A stretch of DNA of 64,000 bases, taken from NCBI RefSeq assembly GCF_003351785.1, contig NZ_CP031230.1, forward strand, positions 3,386,501 to 3,450,500. Reading direction: 5' to 3'. The position numbers were made by a program, and so were the translations under genes. Below the pieces are notes generated by a model. That model made no database searches, was not told the DNA's origin, and worked only from the letters and a program-made list of their open reading frames with translations. The stretch's first letter is position 1. Each line of letters starts with the position of its first letter. Below, one piece after another: positions 46,001 to 53,690 of the stretch. The DNA is from Sporosarcina sp. PTS2304. Lineage in GTDB: Bacteria; Bacillota; Bacilli; Bacillales_A; Planococcaceae.

Positions 46001-46848
46001 ATAAAGATGCAAATGGCAATGTGATTGAGCTAACGGGCTCTCCATGGGTTGAAAATAATGTAGACTTCTTTACAAAACACCCAACTACAACGCCATCTAT
46101 TCCAGCTACACCAGCTGAGCGTGCAGCTCTTCAAGCAGCTGTAACTGCAGCTGAAACTGCTGCAGGCAATGCAGATGCTGCAGATTATGAAGCAGGAGCA
46201 TTGACAACTTATGAGACAGCAATTGCAAATGCAAAAGCTGTATTGAACAATCCTAATTCAACTGTTGCACAAGTAAATGCTGCAGAAACAGTATTGAATA
46301 ATGCTACTCAAGCATTCAATGATGCTAAGAAGCCAGGAACTACACCGCCAGCAACACCTGCTGAGCGTGCAGCTCTTCAAACAGCTGTAACTGATGCAAC
46401 AACTGTTGCAAATGCTGCAGATGCTGCTGATTATGAAGCAGGAGCACTAGCAACTTACCAAGCGGCAATTGCTGATGCTTTGGCTGTACTTGATGATGCA
46501 GAAGCTACAAAAGCAGAAGTTGATGCAGCTCTAGCTACATTGAACACTGCTACTCAAGCGTTTAATGATGCGAAGATCCCAGCAGATAACGAATTAGTAT
46601 TCGGTGCAACGGATCTTGGTCAGAGATATAAAGCTGAAAATATCACTCAGACAATTATAGTGTCATTTGACGAGTCCAAATTGCCTGCAAATCTACAAGG
46701 TAAGACATATCAACTAGAGCTCGAAGATGGAACAACATATAACTTCCGTAAATCTGCAGCGCCAACAAAGCCTAATGATCGCAATACGAATGTTCCAGCA
46801 ACATATACTCAACAACAAATTGAAGCGGGTAAATTAATCGCTAACTAA
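43069..46848 (+). CDS. Large secreted S-layer-like protein without SLH domains, paralogue 1
   Basis: This 1259-residue protein starts at TTG 43069, 6 nt after GGGGTGA, in the same layout as the related gene at 46924. A signal peptide (to about residue 32) is followed by a domain of about 90 residues holding two related blocks (SSDYREAVIEG and STDFREAVIET) around SSNGKYY. This domain recurs in two other proteins of the window. Ig-like domains, two FIVAR-type helical repeats (AERAALQAAVTAAETAAGNA; AERAALQTAVTDATTVANAA) and a C-terminal LPANLQGKTYQLELEDGTTY shared with the S-layer protein follow. Two cysteines are unusual for such proteins. Location: cell surface or medium; function unknown. Confidence 0.8.
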   Translation: MTKKPFNTLSKAALAAALATTALIPVASADAATAYSIDEVVIAQGGQQLAISSSDYREAVIEGSVNPATVGHVKSSNGKYYSSTDFREAVIETGSETAALESLNGSSKDKAITTVPGKFVDGKLVPVTDEVKSFASVASINATTIEVTFDQKVASLPDASAFSIPGIAVTKTAFKEDTGQKVVVLTTSTQSSQAYTLTYNGNSKTFIGKTNLGSVLLSAEKYEVEIVPSENKLTPVEITAELENFPEGAEAVIEFTTSFGKVVDVTTTQNGKAVFQLTPLETLKDQTASVTGKVVEVKNPTTGQTYPEFKNSSVGTVNVKFVINEKTGEDVIKSYRVDTAYAEQADRVYVKMNGGIDGKIKSALAYQPEKLIAGTNSDTEKELYRHLKDAMFSKIEAAVVNPAGAVTKANVDAVKASLKNVFTHSNGKDYTAKDLRNELRNDAFNNRLTNVYLPLYYGKTAVTSKERAQALVHLDKEINNISDATLNGILEYYKLVSKFVIQDNVKDSAAPQNADNIYPAEFVYEEDNALVLVLPGQRATDSIDYVTQDFKQNNQKNAKFLKDNASHQVLFVNDAQKDRYEITGDPTFKLEDAESLKLISVTSGRYLVQQVQEAAVGKFCQIPYAVESEEGDGYGPGNNTSTGPSFTGTTIGAGSYEISEDYKRFDAPKGTVNGDKLGEIKVVFSEAVSVQDEANVLDAKNWTIDGIKLGALAADYGISARLVSTDPTKQLRDAVILTITSKEDGTQRDNKYVEKFIENANGTHKVEISNVGDWAAQTDSKNIVPTQSLDYEGKAKADATPWTREGQVSGKTSGAIAPGEAFVVRSKGEKANATNGNDKDLVRVLFSEPMKITGTDSILEKANYRLDGKELPSVGSSIKLGIEGVDQFNESTCAVTIELPKGYLQDKNDANVLSISNVKGLDDATKLTERIQLAYARQYTIVGNKININNTLVPNGLYTNQINVISYDAGTKAEARVYKDANGNVIELTGSPWVENNVDFFTKHPTTTPSIPATPAERAALQAAVTAAETAAGNADAADYEAGALTTYETAIANAKAVLNNPNSTVAQVNAAETVLNNATQAFNDAKKPGTTPPATPAERAALQTAVTDATTVANAADAADYEAGALATYQAAIADALAVLDDAEATKAEVDAALATLNTATQAFNDAKIPADNELVFGATDLGQRYKAENITQTIIVSFDESKLPANLQGKTYQLELEDGTTYNFRKSAAPTKPNDRNTNVPATYTQQQIEAGKLIAN

Positions 46849-46862
46849 TTTGAGAAAAATAA

Positions 46863-46896
46863 TAAAATACGAAGACTTTAAGTCTTCGTATTTTTT
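46863..46896 (+). terminator. Terminator after paralogue 1
   Basis: AAAATACGAAGACT pairs with AGTCTTCGTATTTT and is followed by T residues. The next ribosome-binding site begins about 15 nt later. Confidence 0.92.
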
Positions 46897-46923
46897 AAAA
46901 AAAACTATGAGGTGAAGTACAAA

Positions 46924-49629
46924 ATGAAAAACTTAAAACCTGTTAACGTATTGTCTAAGACAGCTATGGTAGCAGCACTAGCGGCAGCGGCAATCGTACC
47001 GGTAGCAGCAACGCCAGCACAAGCAGCAACAGAAACAATTGCTGATATCGTAGTAACAATCGATGGTGTTCAATATAGTTTCACATCAGCTGAATACTCA
47101 GATTACCTACTTGAAGATATGATCAGCACGAGCACTGTAAGTCATATTAAAGCTTCAAATGGTAAATATTACACTATTTCAGATTACTCAGATTACCTGT
47201 TAGAGACTGATACAATAGAAGAAGCATTGCTTGCACTAGATGCTGATAATAAAGATGTGGCAATCACACCGACTAAAGGGGAGTTTGATCAAAACGGTAA
47301 CATCATTCCTCCGGTAGCTGATGATTTCGAAGTAACTGAAATTGCTTCTGTCACAAAAACTGATGTAACAGTGAAGCTTGATAACCCCCCCTCAGAAGCA
47401 CCAGCAGCAGACAAGTTTAACGTAACTGTTGATGGTGTAGCGGTAGCTGTAACAGCGGTAACTGCTGACGCAACGGATGTGACAGGTAAAACATTTAAAC
47501 TTGCTGTTGATTTGGATGGTAAGGCTGGAACGTTGGCTGTTAATGGTAAAGAAAAGGCATTTGACTTTGCTCTAGCTATTGAAGCTGTATCAGAGATTAA
47601 CTCTACTGGTGTAGAGGTCACATTCCCAGAAGTAACGAACGCAATCGAAAATGCGAATGTTACTGTTAGAGATAATAAAGGTAACATCGTACCGACAGAG
47701 CCTGAGCTAGTAGCAGAAGGTGAAACTTCAGCAACATTCTTGTTCACTACGCCTTTTGCGGAAGACTATGACTTTACAGGCGTATGGAAAGTCAACACAA
47801 TTGAAGTGAATTTTGATGCAGAAAAACAGTTGTCTGATATCGTGTCTGCTGTAGAGGCAAACAATGAAATCAAACTCAAAGCAGCTCTTGACGCAGCTGG
47901 CATCACATATGCTGATGAATTAAAAATTGGCGATTATTTAGACGCACTTAAAGCTGAGGGTGCGAAAGATTCTTTAGAAACTGTACAACAAGCGATTACG
48001 AAATTTGATCAAGATGCTGTAACAGATGCTGAAAAAGATGCAGCTGTTAAAGCGGTTACGGATGCTACAACTCAGGCTCAACTATTAAAGGCTCTTCAGG
48101 ATAACTTTGAGCTTGTAAACGCGGATTGGATTGTAGACTACGAGACATCTCTAAATGGTGCAGAAACAGAATTAGAATTTGAGGATATCCAAAACGCGGT
48201 TTATTCTGTAAACATAGCGAAAGTGGGACCAGAAGTTGATGCTGCCAACATGTCACTTGATAGCAATAAAGTAGCAACAGCAAAAACATTAGTGAATAAG
48301 TGGATTCCAGCATTTGCAATGGATGATGAAAATGTGCCAGTAGAATTAGCGGGTCTTAAAGAGCAAGTACTGGATCTTCTTAGCCTTGAAGATGCCTTAA
48401 TTGCTGTTAATAATGCAAAAACAAACAGTTCATTGAAAACAGCATTAGTCAAACTAGATAACCTTGAAAATACTCTTCTTGAAAAGTATAAAGACGTCGA
48501 AGGTTTTGAAAAAGATGATGAATTCAATATTGAAACTGTGATTGATGCAAACCTGACAGATTATAGAAATGCTATAAAAGATGCAGAAGTCGGCAAAAAG
48601 AATCAACGCAAAGACATTCAAACACTAATCACAACTGTCAACGAATCATTCGGTTCTTTGAAAGCTGAAGCAGTGGAAGTAGCCGCTGAAGAAGGAAAAA
48701 TCAAGCCGGTCTTTACGATCCAAGCGCTACGTAAAGATGGTGAGATTTATGAAGCTATGAAAAATGCAACTTTGGTTTCAGTGAAGCTTGGAACTCAAAC
48801 TGCTGGTGCTTATGAAATCACTAATAACTTTGGAGTGGAGACAAAAGGTGAATTAGTAGTTGGACCTGGTGGATCAGCCGTAGGATTCGACTTCAATACT
48901 GTCGGTGCGCAAACTGAAGCTACTATCACTTTCACATCAAATGATAAAGAGTATACAGTCAAAGTACCGGTAAAAGTGGTTGCAGGAACTATTAATGATG
49001 AAAAAACTTCAGAAACATTCGATTACACAAACCTTCCTGGAACGGAAGCGACGTATGTGTCTGGTAATGACATCAAAGCGAAGTTTACGTTGAAAGATGT
49101 TAGTAACAACACAGTAACGTCTAAAGACGGCACGTATGCGTCTACGATTACTGTAGGAGACGATAAATTCTACCAAAACATCACAATCGTGAACGGTGAA
49201 GCAGCACTTACTTTCCCGGCACGTACTGTGACAGAAGAAGCTGTAAAACCAACAGTTGTTTTCACTCCTAACGGAACTGAGTTAACTGTCACTGCATCAA
49301 AAGCAATCAACATCGTTGCTGGAGAGTTTTCTAAACTTGTTGTGGATTACGCAAGTGATTCTAGCATTGAGATTCTAGCGACAGACGGTCTGAATACCGT
49401 AGAAGACTTTACAGGCAATAAGTTGGTCAATATTAAGGCTGTAGAAGTAAACGGTACGACTGAAACGCCAGTAAATGTTGATGGAACTGATTACCAAGGT
49501 AATGTGACTAAAAAATTCGAAAATGGTACAGTAACTCATAATGCAGGACTTGAAGCAGGAAAAACTTATAAAGTAACTGTTACGGTCAATGGTATTTCTA
49601 CTACGAAGACAATTACAACTCCTGAATAA
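46924..49629 (+). CDS. Large secreted S-layer-like protein without SLH domains, paralogue 2
   Basis: This 901-residue protein starts at ATG 46924, 6 nt after GAGGTGA. The signal peptide ends TPAQAA (about residue 32). The shared N-terminal domain reads ADIVVTIDGVQYSFTSAEY, then DYLLEDMISTSTVSHIKASN, GKYYTISDYSDYLLET and a linker FDQNGNIIPP. The middle (about residues 300-570) is helical and acidic with repeated LEDALIAVNNAKTNSSLKTA-type modules; the rest is beta-rich. It lacks SLH domains, an LPxTG signal and the C-terminal module of paralogue 1. It is very similar at the N-terminus to the minus-strand gene ending at 55895. Its function is unknown, presumably cell-envelope. Confidence 0.8.
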   Translation: MKNLKPVNVLSKTAMVAALAAAAIVPVAATPAQAATETIADIVVTIDGVQYSFTSAEYSDYLLEDMISTSTVSHIKASNGKYYTISDYSDYLLETDTIEEALLALDADNKDVAITPTKGEFDQNGNIIPPVADDFEVTEIASVTKTDVTVKLDNPPSEAPAADKFNVTVDGVAVAVTAVTADATDVTGKTFKLAVDLDGKAGTLAVNGKEKAFDFALAIEAVSEINSTGVEVTFPEVTNAIENANVTVRDNKGNIVPTEPELVAEGETSATFLFTTPFAEDYDFTGVWKVNTIEVNFDAEKQLSDIVSAVEANNEIKLKAALDAAGITYADELKIGDYLDALKAEGAKDSLETVQQAITKFDQDAVTDAEKDAAVKAVTDATTQAQLLKALQDNFELVNADWIVDYETSLNGAETELEFEDIQNAVYSVNIAKVGPEVDAANMSLDSNKVATAKTLVNKWIPAFAMDDENVPVELAGLKEQVLDLLSLEDALIAVNNAKTNSSLKTALVKLDNLENTLLEKYKDVEGFEKDDEFNIETVIDANLTDYRNAIKDAEVGKKNQRKDIQTLITTVNESFGSLKAEAVEVAAEEGKIKPVFTIQALRKDGEIYEAMKNATLVSVKLGTQTAGAYEITNNFGVETKGELVVGPGGSAVGFDFNTVGAQTEATITFTSNDKEYTVKVPVKVVAGTINDEKTSETFDYTNLPGTEATYVSGNDIKAKFTLKDVSNNTVTSKDGTYASTITVGDDKFYQNITIVNGEAALTFPARTVTEEAVKPTVVFTPNGTELTVTASKAINIVAGEFSKLVVDYASDSSIEILATDGLNTVEDFTGNKLVNIKAVEVNGTTETPVNVDGTDYQGNVTKKFENGTVTHNAGLEAGKTYKVTVTVNGISTTKTITTPE

Positions 49630-49683
49630 AACTAAACGAAACGTTACTATATAAGCTAGCTTGCTAGTGAAAATAGTGGAAGA

Positions 49684-49725
49684 GACCTCATAGATTTGCT
49701 TATCAGTAGTCTATGAGGCTTTCTT
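49684..49725 (+). terminator. Terminator after paralogue 2
   Basis: GACCTCATAGA pairs with TCTATGAGGC and is followed by TTTCTTC. Confidence 0.75.
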
Positions 49726-49739
49726 CTAACTGTTATGTT

Positions 49740-50283
49740 CCAATTATTCGGTGAAATTCCGGATCTTGCAAACAGTCAACAGCAAGTGCCTAATCCTCCT
49801 GGGTCCAGTGACGCGCTGAATACGCGGAAGGGACTAAGTCAGGTGAAGTCGTACTCTTATATGAGGCGGGGCTCTTTAAAAGACAACTATGGTCAGGTAG
49901 ACGAATCCATGTAGGCAGGGTGAGGTAGTGGGTGTCGCGAAATGAAGCTAGGAGTTCGGCATTCGTCCTATCGTTTGAAATGACGGTATGGAGATTAGTA
50001 GAATTGACTGTTAAACTAGTCTTTCTCTCTCCTGGATAGTGGAGACCTAAGGTTGTCAAAAGTAGGGATGGACGTAACGGAACGTTTGAAGTCTTGGTAG
50101 ATGAGGTGATTCAGCACCTATGACGCTATCAAGATGGCAGCGGGTTCATAGTAGTGTCGATCGCTAGCCGTTTGGACTTGTATGGTAACATGCGAGAAGG
50201 GTAAAACTAGCGGGAGCGAAGGAACCCAGTCAGTGGTAGGTATTCGAAAAGCTTATTTCCCCCAATTTAAGCTTGTTACAAAG
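49740..50283 (+). mobile_element. 5' part of a group II intron lacking its reverse transcriptase
   Basis: This 540-nt G-rich stretch has no coding capacity and carries phrases typical of bacterial group II introns between domain I and the start of the maturase gene (GTGTCGCGAAATGAAGC, GGATGGACGTAACGGAACG, TTCATAGTAGTGTCGATCG, GCGGGAGCGAAGGAACCC). It belongs with the domain V at 50428. The exact 5' splice site was not located. No reverse transcriptase or maturase frame is present. Confidence 0.6.
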
Positions 50284-50285
50284 TA

Positions 50286-50322
50286 ATAGACCGATCTATA
50301 CAGAGATCGGTCTATTTATTTG
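50286..50322 (+). terminator. Terminator-like hairpin inside the intron remnant
   Basis: ATAGACCGATCT pairs perfectly with AGATCGGTCTAT, followed by TTATTTG, between the 5' half of the intron and domain V, where domain IV would be. Confidence 0.7.
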
Positions 50323-50427
50323 AATGTTTTGTAGGTATATGTTCTTAATTACATGTTGGTTTATACATATGAATAAAAACTTATGAAGTAACCAATTTAT
50401 TTGAATATCCTATATACTGCTGATGGC

Positions 50428-50461
50428 ACGCCGTATGCGGTGAAAGCCGCTTGTACGGTGT
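50428..50461 (+). ncRNA. Group II intron domain V
   Basis: This stretch is exactly 34 nt, the canonical domain V length. The lower stem ACGCCGT pairs with ACGGTGT, and the upper stem GCGGT-GAAA-GCCGC has the GNRA tetraloop, with a two-base bulge (TT) on the 3' side and CGC at the catalytic triad position. Domain VI would follow at about 50463-50500. Confidence 0.75.
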
Positions 50462-50529
50462 AGGTCTGAATCGAAAACTGACTTTGTATAAAGGCAGTAT
50501 AAGACAGAAATAGCCCACAACAAGTTGCT

Positions 50530-51015
50530 TTGACTAATTTTTTAGCAACAGCAAAAGAATTTAGTTACTCTTCGGAAAATGGTACTCCGGAAGTCGGAAA
50601 CTATAAACCTCTTAACGAATTATTAATCGATGGTTTAAATGTAACGATTGATATTAGCGGTGATGCAGACAAAATTGGTGCGATCCAAAATAAGCCAGCG
50701 GTAGCACCAGGTACAGCTACTGGTCTATACGTAATGAATACATTTGCTCGTTACCTAGGTGCGCTTAATTATGCAGATAGTGGTAATACGGTTGCTAAGA
50801 TAATCTACAAAGGTACAGGTTACACTTGGGAACAAACTGCTACTAATACGTATTTAAAAGGCAGTAACTGGAGAACAGCACAAGGCGATACTACATTAGT
50901 TTCTGTGATTACGGCAGATGTAGCAAATCTTGAAGCGGACGACACATTAACAATGACACTTGTAGATGCAAATAATCACTCTGTAGATGTGAAGTTTGCG
51001 TTGAAGACGGAGTAA
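50530..51015 (+). pseudogene. C-terminal fragment of a large surface protein
   Basis: A 161-codon frame directly downstream of the intron remnant reads as the beta-rich C-terminus of a secreted S-layer-like protein (FSYSSENGTPEVGNYKPLNE, ISGDADKIGAIQNK, GLYVMNTFARYLGALNYADS). It has no signal peptide, no domain found in its neighbours and no ribosome-binding site at its first start codon. The upstream part of the gene is missing; the sequence before the intron is intergenic. The simplest reading is a remnant left after intron insertion or deletion. The composition (GTA, ACA codons) matches the adjacent surface-protein genes. Confidence 0.65.
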
Positions 51016-51025
51016 CTTAGTGAAA

Positions 51026-51063
51026 GGTGCCTGTGCATCACACAATTCAGACACAATTCAAAT
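51026..51063 (+). repeat. REP-like motif, copy 1
   Basis: The copy starts GGTGCCTGTGCATCACACAA and continues with TTCAGACACAATTCAAA. A hairpin terminator follows at 51085. The first 22 bases recur exactly at 53511. Confidence 0.85.
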
Positions 51064-51084
51064 AATTTGAAGTGTGAATAGGGG

Positions 51085-51121
51085 AGCCTTCTAATCGAGT
51101 ATATGATTAGAAGGCTTTTTT
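51085..51121 (+). terminator. Terminator after the surface-protein fragment, part of the REP-like unit
   Basis: AGCCTTCTAATC pairs perfectly with GATTAGAAGGCT and is followed by T6. Similar CCTTCT/AGAAGG hairpins follow other REP-like copies. Confidence 0.9.
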
Positions 51122-51209
51122 GTTGGTTGCGTGTCGTGCTATTGTACAGAGTTAAAATGGTCAGTCGGAAATGTACCGAAACACCCATTATGTAAAACAG
51201 CAAGAATTC

Positions 51210-51299
51210 AATTCTTCCCTCGAATTCCGCATCAAAATTGAATTCTTGAAAATCTAAAGTCGGTACCTACGCATTTTGTCTTCTGCAAAATTTAATTTT
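51210..51299 (+). promoter_or_regulatory. Upstream region of comM with inverted repeat and ComK-like box
   Basis: CAAGAATTCAATT and AATTGAATTCTTG (about 51202-51249) form a perfect inverted repeat. AAAA-TTTAA-TTTT at 51287-51299 fits the ComK half-box. No second half at a standard spacing is clear, so regulation is only suggested. Confidence 0.35.
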
Positions 51300-51369
51300 G
51301 CTGTTTTGACGAGTTTTCTGCATGCCCTTATACTTCAAATATAAATATAAGAAAAGAAGGTGAGTAAGT

Positions 51370-52908
51370 ATGTCTTCTGCTGTGATGAGTGTAGGGCTGC
51401 AAGGTATGAAAGGAGAACGGATTCGGGTAGAGGCGAATGTACGGGTTGATAAGGAACAGTGTGTAATTATCGGATTGCCGGATGCGAGTATGAAAGAGTC
51501 GAAGGAGCGAGTGCTCAGCTGCCTGCATCGGCTGGATTTCGATCTGTCGATGAAGAAGCTGACGATTCATTTATCACCGGCTGATCTACGTAAGAGCGGG
51601 ACAGGGTTTGATGGAGCGATGCTGCTGGCTGCCTATCAGGAGCTGACCGATTCGCCGCTTCCGATTGATGATTCAGTCTGTGTCATTACATCTCTCTCGC
51701 TGAGCGGTGAACTTTTGCCGTTCCATGGTTTGCTGCCTGCTGTGCAGCAGGCACTGTCGCTCGGCTACAAACGAATCTACCTGCCGCCTGTCGATGTATC
51801 ATTCTTACATGACACGGCAGAAGCCGAACTCATTCCGTTGCCGACCGTTGAAGCGCTGGTCGAGCATTTGCGTGGCCAATCTTCTTTACTGTTTGAAGGT
51901 ATATTGACTTCCGTGATTTCTACAGCTCCAGACGATGCAGAAGTATTTCAAACGGACTTCTCAGTCGTACGAGGACAATCGCAGGCAAAACGCGCACTTG
52001 AAATCTCAGCGGCGGGTGGGCATCATACATTGCTCGTCGGTCCGCCGGGTTGCGGTAAAAGTCTGCTGGCTAGTGCCTTTTCGTCTATCATGCCTGACCT
52101 AAGGAAAGAAGATGCATTGGAAGTCTACAGTTTGTATCATCTCGCGCGGGAGAAGAAGGGTATGTCGCTGCGGCCGCCCTATCGCCAGCCACATCATTCG
52201 GCCTCTGCCATTTCGCTGATCGGCGGTGGGACCTATCCGAAGCCAGGGGAGATTTCACTGGCTCACCGCGGAGTGCTATTCCTCGATGAACTGGGTGAGT
52301 TCTCAAGGAAAACACTCGATATGCTGCGGCAGCCGATGGAGTCAGGAGAAGTAACCATCAGCCGGGTGAAACAGACGGTTACTTATCCTTCAACCTTCAC
52401 CTTAATAGCAGCCACCAATCCCTGTCCATGCGGCTATTACGGCTCCAGAGAGCGTTATTGTACCTGCACACCGAGACAGGTGACAGACTACCAGCTAAAA
52501 GTTTCAGGTCCCATCCTGGATCGTCTTGATTTCGTTCTGTCACTGAAGAGCAGCGGCTTGCAGGAGAAGGCAACGAGCGAAACATCTGCAGAAATCCGTC
52601 GCCGTGTCGGCTGCGCGCGCAGTCTCCAGCATGAGCGCTATCAAAGCCACGCACTGAACGGCACGGTTTCTTATCAACAGCTGGAACATACAGCAGGCTT
52701 TTCTGAAATTCAGCTGCAGCTGGTCAGTATAGTCTGCTTCGAGCAAAAATGGAGCAACCGCACACAAGTCAAGCTGCTCCGGCTTGCCCGGACGATTGCC
52801 GACCTGCAAGGCAGCGAAACGATGACTGATTCTGCCATCGAAGAAGCTATCGAATGGCGCAAGCTCCCGAATGCCCTGCAAGGAGGTGAGCGTCTTGGCC
52901 AGACGTAA
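51370..52908 (+). CDS. comM: ComM/YifB-type Mg-chelatase-like AAA+ ATPase
   Basis: This 512-residue protein belongs to the YifB/ComM family; ComM of Gram-negative bacteria is a branch-migration helicase in natural transformation. An N-terminal Lon-protease-like domain (VIIGLPDASMKESKERV, HLSPADLRKSGTGFD) precedes the AAA+ core with Walker A LLVGPPGCGKSLLA, Walker B GVLFLDELGEF and the cysteine-rich NPCPCGYYGSRERYCTC. A C-terminal Mg-chelatase-associated domain completes it. AAGAAGGTGAGTAAGT precedes the ATG. The end overlaps a REP-type transposase gene by 14 nt. GC content is higher than in the adjacent surface-protein genes. Confidence 0.9.
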   Translation: MSSAVMSVGLQGMKGERIRVEANVRVDKEQCVIIGLPDASMKESKERVLSCLHRLDFDLSMKKLTIHLSPADLRKSGTGFDGAMLLAAYQELTDSPLPIDDSVCVITSLSLSGELLPFHGLLPAVQQALSLGYKRIYLPPVDVSFLHDTAEAELIPLPTVEALVEHLRGQSSLLFEGILTSVISTAPDDAEVFQTDFSVVRGQSQAKRALEISAAGGHHTLLVGPPGCGKSLLASAFSSIMPDLRKEDALEVYSLYHLAREKKGMSLRPPYRQPHHSASAISLIGGGTYPKPGEISLAHRGVLFLDELGEFSRKTLDMLRQPMESGEVTISRVKQTVTYPSTFTLIAATNPCPCGYYGSRERYCTCTPRQVTDYQLKVSGPILDRLDFVLSLKSSGLQEKATSETSAEIRRRVGCARSLQHERYQSHALNGTVSYQQLEHTAGFSEIQLQLVSIVCFEQKWSNRTQVKLLRLARTIADLQGSETMTDSAIEEAIEWRKLPNALQGGERLGQT

Positions 52909-53497
52909 GCGGGACTGGCAGCCGAATGCTTACTACCATGTTGTCATGAGAGGAAACAACCGGCAGAACATTTTTTCAAGCGAAGAAGACATGTACCACC
53001 TCATGCGCTGTATCGCACACGCCGCTGAAATATATCGGTTTGCCATCCCGGCGTTCTGTATCATGACCAATCACTTCCATCTGCTCATCCGCTCGGAAGA
53101 TGACCTGTCAAAGGTCATGCAGCAGATCAACCGGCGATACAGCGACTACTACGCCAAACGCTATCAGCATGTCGGACGGATCTATCAGCGCCGTTACTTT
53201 GCCAAAGCAGTCGACACTCCGCAAGCACTCCTCGCCGTCAGCCGCTACATTCACCGCAATCCAATCGAGACTATTATCCCAATGGTCAGCAGGCTGGCAG
53301 ACTATCCTTTCAGCTCCTTTCCTTTTTATGAAACACAGCCGGATCAGCTGCCTTCCTACGTAGATACCTTCTCCATTTCTCGTTATCTGCCTCCTCCATT
53401 TGAGAAAACACGGGCAGCTTATGTGGTATATTGTGAAATGGATTTAGACGAGATCATCGGCTTGGAGAACTACTTGCCGCGTACTGAACATGAGTAA
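52895..53497 (+). CDS. REP-associated tyrosine transposase (Y1/RAYT type)
   Basis: This 200-residue single-domain Y1 HUH nuclease is of the kind thought to mobilise REP palindromes as single strands. Motifs are HVVMRGNNRQNIF, the HUH metal site CIMTNHFHLLIR, the catalytic tyrosine region RYSDYYAKRYQHVGRIYQ and RYIHRNPIETI. The TTG at 52895 is the start because AAGGAGGTGAGCGTC precedes it; the gene thus begins inside the comM end and is translationally coupled to it. Copies of one REP-like motif lie at 51026 and 53511, on either side of the comM-RAYT pair. Confidence 0.9.
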   Translation: MARRKRDWQPNAYYHVVMRGNNRQNIFSSEEDMYHLMRCIAHAAEIYRFAIPAFCIMTNHFHLLIRSEDDLSKVMQQINRRYSDYYAKRYQHVGRIYQRRYFAKAVDTPQALLAVSRYIHRNPIETIIPMVSRLADYPFSSFPFYETQPDQLPSYVDTFSISRYLPPPFEKTRAAYVVYCEMDLDEIIGLENYLPRTEHE

Positions 53498-53510
53498 TGG
53501 TTTTAGAACG

Positions 53511-53532
53511 GGTGCCTGTGCATCACACAATT
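53511..53532 (+). repeat. REP-like motif, copy 2
   Basis: This copy starts GGTGCCTGTGCATCACACAA and is identical to copy 1 over 22 bases. It lies 13 nt after the transposase stop. Confidence 0.85.
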
Positions 53533-53589
53533 AAACTCGCTTTTGAATTTTGCTGTAGGGTACCTATTATATGAAATAGATTAAGTGAA

Positions 53590-53690
53590 ACACGAAGAAA
53601 CCATTGTTTTCAGGGTATAGGAGAGTACCAATCACAGAACTTCCTACCCGACCCCACCAGTAAAGAGGAGATGAAAACAATGGTTCTACC
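53590..53690 (+). ncRNA. Candidate IS110 bridge RNA or transposase leader structure
   Basis: AACCATTGTTTTC at 53599-53611 pairs perfectly with GAAAACAATGGTT at 53673-53685. It encloses a second stem (GGGTA-TA-GGA with TCCTACCC) with a 19-nt loop. The outer stem buries the first codons of the transposase. IS110-group elements encode a bridge RNA in the 5' non-coding end, which fits this position, but target- and donor-binding loops were not demonstrated. Confidence 0.35.

Noticed and set aside
49790..50059. 89-codon minus-strand frame
   Set aside because: It lies within the intron remnant, whose sequence is better explained as structured RNA.
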